The notes under the pieces: model-generated
Seen by the model: the letters and a program-made list of their open reading frames with translations, nothing else
Told to the model about the DNA's origin: nothing
The model's database searches: none
Origin: UBA10324 sp038326325
GTDB taxonomy: Bacteria > Bacteroidota > Bacteroidia > Chitinophagales > UBA10324
Direction: 5' to 3'
Length of the DNA stretch: 64,000 nt
Assembly (NCBI GenBank): GCA_038326325.1
Contig: JBBQJW010000003.1
Location: 1 to 64,000, forward strand
Shown: one piece after another, positions 57,806-64,000 of the stretch
How the letters are laid out: each line of letters begins with the position of its first letter
Position numbering within the stretch: position 1 is the stretch's first letter
Position numbers and translations under genes: made by a program

Positions 57806-59989
57806 ATGACAGAAATAAATAAAGAAGAACCATTAGTTCCTTCCGCTATAATGGAAGAGGTGATTAAAATTTTCAAAAATTCGAACGAGTCAAAATTATC
57901 GTTCAAACAACTTAAGAAAAAACTTTCGCACCGTTACACTGCCGAGCAATTGCACAGTGCTGTAAATATTTTAGTGCATGAAGAAAAGCTGGCAAAAAAA
58001 GGAACAGTTATTTTTCTGACGAAAGAAAAGAAGTCAGAAACTAAACAAGAACTGAGACCGACTGACGACAGAAAAGGCGAATTACTCGAAGGAGTAATTG
58101 AATTTACTCAAAGCGGAAATGCCTGGGTGATTTCTCCTGAAAGCAAAAAGGATATTTCAATTGATTATCGCAATACAGGAAAAGCATTTGAAGGTGATAC
58201 AGTAAAAGTTCGCCTGTATCCGATAAAAAGAAAATCGCGCATTGAAGGAAAAATTATTGAAGTTGTAAAGCGTGCTCAGGAAAATTATTCGGGTACTGTT
58301 CATTTTGAAGAAGGAAAATATTTTATGGTTCCTGACCTTCAGCAGCTCCCTGTGAACTTTAATATCACGAATGAAAATCTGAACGAAGCGAAACCAAAAG
58401 ATAAGGTTGTTGTGAAAATGACAGGATGGAAATCAGGTGCTGAATATCCTGATGCAACTGTTACACTCGTTCTCGGCCCCGCCGGAACGAATGAAGTGGA
58501 GATGCATTCCATTTTGCTTGAACATGATTTCAAATTAAATTTTACAAAGGAAGTTTTAGCAGAAGGCGCTGCGTTACCCGATAAAATTTCCAATGAAGAA
58601 ATTGCGAAACGCAGGGATTTCAGAAGTGTAACAACTTTTACTATTGATCCTGAGGATGCAAAAGATTTTGACGATGCGCTTTCCTTTCAAAAATTAGCGC
58701 ACGGAAATTATGAAATAGGAATTCACATTGCTGATGTGTCGCATTATTCTCATCCCGGAACTTTGATGGATGATGAGGCATACTCCCGTGCTACTTCTGT
58801 ATATCTTGTTGACAGGACTGTTACAATGTATCCTGAAAGATTGTCGAATGAATTGTGTTCTCTTCGCCCAAATGAAGACAAATTGACTTTCTCTGCTGTA
58901 TTTGAAATGACTGAAGATGGTGAAATAAAAAATGAATGGTTTGGCCGCACAATAATTCACTCGGATAAAAGATTCACCTACGAAGAAGCGCAAAGAGTTT
59001 TGGATGATGAATTAGAAATTTATAAAGACGAATTAAAAATATTAAACAACATCGCGTATAAGCTTCGCGCAAAAAGATTTAAAAACGGCAGTATCAATTT
59101 CGATTCAACAGAAATAAAATTCAGACTCGATGCTGATAAAAAACCAATCGGAATAATTATTAAAGAAAGAAAGGACACACACTTATTAGTTGAAGATTTT
59201 ATGTTGCTTGCAAATAAAAAAGTTGCTGAGTTTGTGAGTAAGAAAAAAATAAATAACAAACCTGTACCATTTGTTTATCGCGTGCATGATGAACCTGATG
59301 GCGATAAAATAAAAGCATTTGGAGAAACTGCAGCTGCGTTTGGTTACAAATTAAATTTCAGTACACCCGGTCACATTGCACAATCGTTCAATAAATTGTT
59401 AGAGGAAGTAAAAGGAAAACCTGAGCAAAATATGATTGAGAGTTTGGGCATTCGCACAATGGCGAAAGCGATTTACACGACTCAGAATATTGGTCATTAC
59501 GGCTTAGCATTTCAGCATTACTGTCATTTCACTTCGCCCATTCGTCGTTATCCTGATGTGATGACTCACCGAATACTTGCTGAAGTTTTAGATAATAATT
59601 GGAAGGAAGATAACCTGCTTGAAGAAAAATGTAAGCACAGTTCTGCAATGGAGAAACATGCAGCTGAAGCTGAACGCGCTTCTGTGAAATACAAGCAGGT
59701 AGAATTTATGCAAACAAGAGTTGGAGAAGATTTCGAAGCACTGATAACAGGTGTAACAAATTTCGGATTCTTCGCTGAAATAATTGAAACCAAGTGCGAA
59801 GGATTAATAAAAATAAATACTATCAAGGATGATTTTTATTCATTCGATGAAAAGCATCATCAATTAGTTGGAAAAAAATATGGGCGCCATTATCGCCTTG
59901 GCGAAAAAGTTCGCGTGCGATTAATGAAAACTAATTTGGAGAAAAAACAAATTGAAATGCTTGTGATAAGTAATGGTGATGATGATTAA
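57806..59989 (+). CDS. rnr: Ribonuclease R
   Basis: Processive 3'-5' exoribonuclease that degrades structured RNA and takes part in rRNA quality control. 727 residues in order: helix-turn-helix-like N-terminus (about 1-75), two cold-shock domains (75-240), the RNB catalytic domain (about 260-590) with IDPEDAKDFDDALSF holding the metal-binding aspartates and HYCHFTSPIRRYPDVMTHRIL near the end, then a C-terminal S1 domain (FEALITGVTNFGFFAEI). The Lys-rich tail of E. coli RNase R is missing, as usual in this phylum. Confidence 0.96.
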   Translation: MTEINKEEPLVPSAIMEEVIKIFKNSNESKLSFKQLKKKLSHRYTAEQLHSAVNILVHEEKLAKKGTVIFLTKEKKSETKQELRPTDDRKGELLEGVIEFTQSGNAWVISPESKKDISIDYRNTGKAFEGDTVKVRLYPIKRKSRIEGKIIEVVKRAQENYSGTVHFEEGKYFMVPDLQQLPVNFNITNENLNEAKPKDKVVVKMTGWKSGAEYPDATVTLVLGPAGTNEVEMHSILLEHDFKLNFTKEVLAEGAALPDKISNEEIAKRRDFRSVTTFTIDPEDAKDFDDALSFQKLAHGNYEIGIHIADVSHYSHPGTLMDDEAYSRATSVYLVDRTVTMYPERLSNELCSLRPNEDKLTFSAVFEMTEDGEIKNEWFGRTIIHSDKRFTYEEAQRVLDDELEIYKDELKILNNIAYKLRAKRFKNGSINFDSTEIKFRLDADKKPIGIIIKERKDTHLLVEDFMLLANKKVAEFVSKKKINNKPVPFVYRVHDEPDGDKIKAFGETAAAFGYKLNFSTPGHIAQSFNKLLEEVKGKPEQNMIESLGIRTMAKAIYTTQNIGHYGLAFQHYCHFTSPIRRYPDVMTHRILAEVLDNNWKEDNLLEEKCKHSSAMEKHAAEAERASVKYKQVEFMQTRVGEDFEALITGVTNFGFFAEIIETKCEGLIKINTIKDDFYSFDEKHHQLVGKKYGRHYRLGEKVRVRLMKTNLEKKQIEMLVISNGDDD

Positions 59990-60041
59990 AATTCATAAAA
60001 TATTTTATTTTCAACTCCTTAAATCACTTTTTAATCTTAAA

Positions 60042-60857
60042 ATGGAAAATCACTTACTAGACGAAAATATTTCTCAAAGCACTGAAGTCAGTTTTGATGA
60101 AAGAGTGAAAAATGTGTTAAGCAACGGTTACAATTTTGAAATTGGTAAATACCTTTCAACCGGTGCAGCAATCGTTAATAAAAATCTCGGTGGTTTTATC
60201 GGATACTTATTTGTGATGATTGGAATCAGTATCGTATGCAGTATGGTTCCGATTGTTGGTGCAATTGCAAACTCATTTTTCATTTCACCGGCTTTGTATG
60301 CCGGATTTATTATGATGGCTTTTAGAGTTTTTAAAGAACGCAACACTGAGTTCGGAAAATTTTTTGGCGGATTCAAATTTGTTGGACCACTTGCACTAAT
60401 GACTTTGTTAACGATAATTATTTATGCAATTGTGGTGATACCATATGTTTTAATTGTTATTGGAACTCAGATAATGCAAATTTTTGATTTGGTTAAAGAA
60501 GCGCAAAACGGCAAGGAAGACCCGGTGTTAATTGCGCAATTTTTTTTAGGGTTCATTTATAAATTAATTCCTCTGTTTTTTATCTGCCTTTTTATTGCAG
60601 TATGTTTTTCATTCACTCAGTACATAATTGTGTTTGGAAAAAAAGGTGCAATGGATGCTATATCATTTAGTGTAAAAATTATTAGTAAGCGTTTTTTTTC
60701 TGTTTTGCTTTTCCTTATTGTGATAGGATTAATAAATGTTTTAGGCGCAATTTGTTTGCTTGTTGGATTACTTTATACGATTCCACTCACAATATGCGCC
60801 ATGTATGCTGCGTATGAACATATCATTGGAACAAATCAAAGTGATGTTGAAGATTGA
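60042..60857 (+). CDS. Integral membrane protein, unknown (glycerophosphoryl/DUF975-like layout)
   Basis: Start at ATG 60042 (MENHLLDENIS); upstream in-frame codons overlap rnr and are rejected. 271 residues. A short N-terminal cytoplasmic segment precedes about six membrane helices: IGYLFVMIGISIVCSMV, FFISPALYAGFIMMAF, LALMTLLTIIIYAIVVI, LIPLFFICLFIAVCF, FFSVLLFLIVIGLINVL, LLYTIPLTICAMYAAY. The phrase 'SP.L.AGF..MAF...' plus a duplicated core resembles uncharacterised DUF975/YciC-like membrane proteins. No function assigned. It follows rnr by 52 bp and ends before a terminator. Confidence 0.75.
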   Translation: MENHLLDENISQSTEVSFDERVKNVLSNGYNFEIGKYLSTGAAIVNKNLGGFIGYLFVMIGISIVCSMVPIVGAIANSFFISPALYAGFIMMAFRVFKERNTEFGKFFGGFKFVGPLALMTLLTIIIYAIVVIPYVLIVIGTQIMQIFDLVKEAQNGKEDPVLIAQFFLGFIYKLIPLFFICLFIAVCFSFTQYIIVFGKKGAMDAISFSVKIISKRFFSVLLFLIVIGLINVLGAICLLVGLLYTIPLTICAMYAAYEHIIGTNQSDVED

Positions 60858-60915
60858 GTATTAGTTAGCAGGGTGCAATTGGCAGTTTGTTGATTTAAAA
60901 ATGAAAACATAAATA

Positions 60916-60946
60916 AAAAAAGCGCTCCTATTTTTAGGGACGCTTT
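60916..60946. terminator. Terminator between convergent genes
   Basis: AAAAAGCGCTCCTA-TTT-TAGGGACGCTTTTT with one bulge and A/T runs on both sides; probably bidirectional for the 60042 gene and hutI. Confidence 0.82.
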
Positions 60947-60979
60947 TTTTGAGTGTAACAGTTTATTTTCTTTTGTCTT

Positions 60980-62218
60980 CTATACACCATTCACAATCAC
61001 TCTGTCAATACAATCTTTTCCAAAGAAGTAAGGAATATTAGCAAGTGAAGAAATTTCTTTTGTGATAATAAGATTAGCTTTTTTACCAATCGCAATTGAA
61101 CCGAAATCATTGGAAAGTTCCATTGCAGCAGCCCCATTTAAAGTTGAAGCATTGATGGCTTCTTCAGGTGTCATACGCATTTGAATACAGGCAAGAGAAA
61201 TCACAAAACTCATTCGTCCGGAAGGGGAGGAGCCGGGATTAAAATCAGTAGCAAGTGTAACAGCCAGGTTTTCTTCAATCATTTTTCGAGCAGGTGGATA
61301 TGGCAAGCGCAAAAAGAAAGCAGCAGATGGGAGCATGGTTGCCATAGTTGACGAATTTTTTAAGACAGCAATTTCTTCATCGCCGATATTTTCTAAATGG
61401 TCAACGCTGATTGCATTGTTACGAACTCCTGCCTGCACGCCACCTGAAATTGCTAATTGATTGGCATGAATTTTTGGTTTAAGATTATACTTCCATCCTG
61501 CCTGTAACACTTTGTCGGTTTCTTCTGGAGTAAAAAATCCATTCTCGCAAAAAACATCACAATAATCAGCTAAATTTTTATCAGCAATTCGAGGAAGCAT
61601 TTCTTCAATAATAATTCTGATATACTCACCCCGATTGTTTTTGAATTCAACCGGAATTGCGTGTGCACCGAGGAAAGTGCTTTTGATTTTGAGAGGAGAA
61701 ATTTCTTTCAGTTTCCGAATTACCCGCAGCATTTTTAATTCTGCATCAACAGATAATCCATATCCGCTTTTTATTTCTATAGCCCCCGTTCCTTGTGAGC
61801 GAACATCTTCTAATCGTTTCAAAGCGCTTTCAACTAATTCTTCTTCTGGTGTAACAGAAAGCTTTTTTGCTGAGTTTAAAATGCCGCCGCCCTTTGCTGC
61901 AATTTGTTCATAGCTCAATCCAGAAATTTTATCAACGAATTCTGATTCTCTTGTTGTAGCAAAAACTAAATGAGTGTGTGAATCGCAGAACGCAGGTAAA
62001 ACAAATTTCCCTTTCGCATCAATCTCTTGTGTAACAGTTTCAAGATCGAAAGGTGAAATTTCTTCCATTTTTCCGAAAGATTTTATCGTATCGTTTTCAA
62101 TCAATAAGAAAGCATTTTGAATGGAAGGAAGATTGTTTAGCTCTTTTCCTTTCAATACCAATTTATCTTTTGCATGAACTCCGAACAGTTCCTTTATATT
62201 CTTAATGAAAACATTCAT
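60980..62218 (-). CDS. hutI: Imidazolonepropionase
   Basis: Third step of histidine degradation: hydrolyses imidazolone-5-propionate to N-formimino-glutamate. Start at ATG 62218 (MNVFIKNIKELFG), rejecting an upstream hydrophobic extension. About 412 residues. Metal ligands of the amidohydrolase barrel: DSHTHLVF (two His), TFLGAHAIP, KIHANQLA, SVDHLENIGDEE and ATDFNPGSSPSGRM with the catalytic Asp. FATTRESEF binds substrate. No hutU, hutH or hutG is adjacent, so the pathway must be scattered. Divergent from aroC, with 44 bp between starts. Confidence 0.95.
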   Translation of the reverse strand: MNVFIKNIKELFGVHAKDKLVLKGKELNNLPSIQNAFLLIENDTIKSFGKMEEISPFDLETVTQEIDAKGKFVLPAFCDSHTHLVFATTRESEFVDKISGLSYEQIAAKGGGILNSAKKLSVTPEEELVESALKRLEDVRSQGTGAIEIKSGYGLSVDAELKMLRVIRKLKEISPLKIKSTFLGAHAIPVEFKNNRGEYIRIIIEEMLPRIADKNLADYCDVFCENGFFTPEETDKVLQAGWKYNLKPKIHANQLAISGGVQAGVRNNAISVDHLENIGDEEIAVLKNSSTMATMLPSAAFFLRLPYPPARKMIEENLAVTLATDFNPGSSPSGRMSFVISLACIQMRMTPEEAINASTLNGAAAMELSNDFGSIAIGKKANLIITKEISSLANIPYFFGKDCIDRVIVNGV

Positions 62219-62262
62219 CTTTGATGGGCAATTAATGCAAATAAAGAAAAGATAAATCGCAA

Positions 62263-63342
62263 ATGTCAGCAAACAGTATTGGTAAAATATTTTGTGTTAC
62301 AACTTTTGGCGAATCGCATGGCACTGCAATCGGTGCAGTGATTGATGGTTGTCCTGCCGGATTGGAAATTGACGAAAGTTTTATTCAACATCAGCTCGAC
62401 AGGCGCAAGCCCGGACAATCAGTTCTCACAACGCAACGAAATGAAAATGATACAGTGCATATTCTTTCGGGTGTATTCGAAGGAATATCTCTTGGTACTC
62501 CTATAAGCCTGCAGATAAATAATACTGATGCAAAGCCGGAAGATTATGAGTTAATGAAAAATATTTTCCGCCCTTCACACGCTGATTTTACTTACAAAAA
62601 AAAATATGGAATCAGAGATTACAGAGGAGGTGGAAGATCATCGGCGAGAATTACAGCCGCATCGGTCGCTGCAGGAGGAATTGCGCAATTATTGTTGAAG
62701 AAATCTGGCTTAACTGTTACAGCTTATGTCCAGCAAGTTGGGAAAATAATATTGAAAAAAGATTATTCAGACATTGATTTAAATAATGTTGATTCAAATC
62801 TGGTTCGTTGCCCTGATGAAGAAGTTGCAATACAAATGCAAGAAGAAATTTTAAAAGCAAAAGCAGAAGGCGATTCTCTCGGTGGAATTATTCAATGTGT
62901 GATTAAAAATGTTCCTGTGGGTTTAGGTGAACCTGTGTTTGATAAGTTGCAGGCGGATTTGGCAAAAGCTATTTTCAGTATCAATGCAGTTCATGGTTTT
63001 GAATATGGAAGCGGTTTCCAGGGTGCAGAAATGAAAGGCAGCGAACACAACGATATTTTCGAAATGAAGCTTGGTATTCCATTTACAAAAACAAATTTCT
63101 CAGGAGGAATACAAGGTGGAATCAGCAATGGAATGGATATTCATTTCCGTGTTGCATTTAAACCAACAGCAACTATTGGAAAGCAACAATCAACAATTAA
63201 TAGTGAGGGTGAAGAGATTTTATTGGAAGCAAAAGGAAGACACGACCCTTGTGTTTTGCCTCGTGCAGTTCCGATTGTTGAAGCAATGACTGCAATTGTT
63301 CTTGCCGATTTTTATTTGAGAAATAAGTTGAGTAAAGTTTAA
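62263..63342 (+). CDS. aroC: Chorismate synthase
   Basis: FMN-dependent anti-elimination of EPSP to chorismate, last common step to aromatic amino acids. 359 residues. Signatures: FGESHGTAIGAVIDGCPAG (15-33), RRKPGQSVLTTQRNE with the FMN/EPSP-binding arginines, RDYRGGGRSSARITA, and the C-terminal GRHDPCVLPRAVPIVEAM. The ATG at 62263 is the only reasonable start. Transcribed alone; a terminator follows. Confidence 0.97.
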   Translation: MSANSIGKIFCVTTFGESHGTAIGAVIDGCPAGLEIDESFIQHQLDRRKPGQSVLTTQRNENDTVHILSGVFEGISLGTPISLQINNTDAKPEDYELMKNIFRPSHADFTYKKKYGIRDYRGGGRSSARITAASVAAGGIAQLLLKKSGLTVTAYVQQVGKIILKKDYSDIDLNNVDSNLVRCPDEEVAIQMQEEILKAKAEGDSLGGIIQCVIKNVPVGLGEPVFDKLQADLAKAIFSINAVHGFEYGSGFQGAEMKGSEHNDIFEMKLGIPFTKTNFSGGIQGGISNGMDIHFRVAFKPTATIGKQQSTINSEGEEILLEAKGRHDPCVLPRAVPIVEAMTAIVLADFYLRNKLSKV

Positions 63343-63390
63343 CATCATTTACTTTTTTAAATTCACTGAAGAAAATTGGATATGTACAAT

Positions 63391-63425
63391 AAAAAAGGAG
63401 AAGCAAACTTGCTTCTCCTTTTTTT
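63391..63425. terminator. Bidirectional terminator
   Basis: AAAAAAGGAGAAGCA-AAC-TTGCTTCTCCTTTTTT, between convergent aroC and the partial T9SS gene. Confidence 0.9.
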
Positions 63426-63448
63426 TGTTAAAAATTAAATTCAGCTTG

Positions 63449-64000
63449 TTAATGTTGAACTACAAATTTTTGTCGAAAACTATTTCCTTTACTTTCGATA
63501 CGAATGGAATAAACACCAGAAGCCAAATCTGTTACGGGAACACTTAATTCAGATTTTGAAACATCACCTAAACTGAAAATAAGCTTACCAAGTACATCAT
63601 AAATATTAAGAGAGCTAACCATAGAAGGATTATCAAAATGAATTTTTAAAATATCAGAAGCTGGAATAGGATAAATGCCAAATGAATGATTTGATTCAAC
63701 ATTAATTACACCAACATTAGAGCAAATTTCCATTATGTCAATTCCTTCAGTGAAATCATAAAGAGAAATGATTTCATTAGAATATGTAGAAGGAAAATCT
63801 ATGAGATGAGAAGCTGTGACATTGTTAACTGTAAATCCAATTACCAAATCACTTGCTGTAACAGAATTAGCTATGAATCCGCAAACATCAGCCGAACTGA
63901 AGAAGCCAATATTAGTTTTAAGTAATGCAGTTCCATCACCATATGGGTAAATATTTTTACTATAAGTTGAAGCGATGTTATTTCCGTTTAAAGAAAGAGC
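63449..64000 (-). CDS. C-terminal part of a T9SS-secreted protein (5' end beyond the window)
   Basis: The frame is open from the right edge to the stop at 63449 (about 183 residues), so the apparent TTG start near 63847 is internal. Upstream residues read NNIASTYSKNIYPYGDGTAL and CGFIANSVTASDLVIGF, with no identified domain. They could be part of a propeller or pseudo-repeat. The last ~80 residues are a type A sorting domain: FGIYPIPASDILKIHF, then SLNIYDVLGKLIF and LASGVYSIRIESKGNSFRQKFVVQH. The usual YPNP is YPIP. Confidence 0.82.
   Translation of the reverse strand, partial: ALSLNGNNIASTYSKNIYPYGDGTALLKTNIGFFSSADVCGFIANSVTASDLVIGFTVNNVTASHLIDFPSTYSNEIISLYDFTEGIDIMEICSNVGVINVESNHSFGIYPIPASDILKIHFDNPSMVSSLNIYDVLGKLIFSLGDVSKSELSVPVTDLASGVYSIRIESKGNSFRQKFVVQH

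Larger units (their letters stand above)
1..64000. repeat. Highly iterated short motif TGTWACA (extended CTGTTACA), ~110 copies
   Basis: Hand scan found about 63 TGTTACA and 47 TGTAACA. First bases: 736,1652,2558,2678,3097,3176,5243,5513,6014,6191,7145,7586,8129,8569,8683,9030,9186,9366,9547,10361,10743,11151,11918,12147,12743,13318,14383,14986,15708,16959,17121,18786,19023,19278,19587,20067,21467,24753,25303,26022,26753,27638,27784,28592,28635,29202,29257,29399,30301,30855,32524,32600,33402,33540,33714,34242,35550,35691,37343,38617,38644,39010,39343,39352,39490,39498,39660,40977,41023,41180,41384,43129,43243,43569,44152,44179,44405,44648,46273,47055,47144,47876,47900,47936,48698,49649,50539,50969,51490,52096,52171,52708,53669,54083,56117,56258,56513,57191,58459,58627,58819,59752,60954,61256,61503,61850,62030,62295,62715,63857. 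About 75 carry C before TGTTACA (read on that strand); about two thirds have G or C on both sides. Copies fall in Val-Thr, Leu-Leu-Gln and Cys-Tyr frames and in intergenic DNA. Function unknown. Confidence 0.85.

Noticed and set aside
63449..63847. Self-contained 132-residue gene
   Set aside because: The frame is open to the window edge, so this is the tail of a longer T9SS protein.
1..64000. TGTWACA as an operator of a classical regulator (FNR/CRP-like half-site TGTNA)
   Set aside because: About 90% of copies are inside coding sequences at even spacing, without two half-sites at regulatory distance.
1..64000. TGTWACA as Chi- or KOPS-like polar motif
   Set aside because: The two orientations are nearly balanced (63 to 47) along the window and the core is palindromic.

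Overview
The window is a chromosomal segment of a member of the phylum Bacteroidota, probably from an uncultured lineage. I cannot name a genus. Five genes end in a type IX secretion (T9SS) type A sorting domain. There are TonB-dependent receptors with carboxypeptidase-like N-termini, an EF-G2-type elongation factor, a PUR-domain (DUF3276) protein, a NusB with a long N-terminal extension, and promoters of the Bacteroidota type (TAnnTTTG). Composition is AT-rich. I found no rRNA, tRNA, CRISPR array, prophage or transposase gene. Gene density is high and most genes are housekeeping.

Layout. 0-2 kb: N-terminus of an Mrp-type Fe-S carrier and typA. 2-5.5 kb: acyltransferase, a 21-bp minisatellite, and a frameshifted surface beta-propeller gene. 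5.5-10.4 kb: TonB receptor, a YrdC-family protein, a WG-repeat protein. 10.5-13.2 kb: an operon with a Tudor-like protein, two related barrel-like proteins and a lipoprotein. 13.4-15.5 kb: EF-G2-like factor. 15.7-22.3 kb: split proton-translocating transhydrogenase (pntA1, pntA2, pntB) between two paralogous secreted propeller proteins. 22.4-23.7 kb: 105-bp tandem repeats and a protein joining a histone-H1-like tail to a START-like domain. 24.4-31.3 kb: envelope genes (LptG-type permease, PAP2 phosphatase, ArnT-like transferase, three glycosyltransferases). 31.3-36.8 kb: ribBA, a 51-residue DUF5522 gene, a metal-handling cluster (Cys-rich protein, TonB receptor, HMA protein), rplS and a HAD phosphatase. 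36.8-39.7 kb: third propeller paralogue amid dispersed repeats. 39.7-52.8 kb: nusB, leucine-type dehydrogenase, ABC exporter, PUR protein, rhlE, rpsA, SUMF1-like protein, ispH, cmk. 52.9-64 kb: a large secreted M4 metalloprotease, terC, rnr, hutI, aroC, and the C-terminus of another T9SS substrate.

The most unusual signal is not a gene. The short near-palindrome TGTWACA occurs about 110 times by hand count, roughly once per 580 bp, on both strands, in all three codon frames and in intergenic DNA. Base composition alone predicts about 13. About 75 copies share the extended 8-mer CTGTTACA, against an expected 2-3. This density resembles DNA uptake sequences or the cyanobacterial HIP1 repeat, and I know of no described element with this sequence.

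Several -7 promoter boxes lie within about 5-12 nt of the start codon, which suggests leaderless or nearly leaderless mRNAs. Small dispersed repeats, several in inverted pairs within the window, fill most of the longer intergenic gaps.
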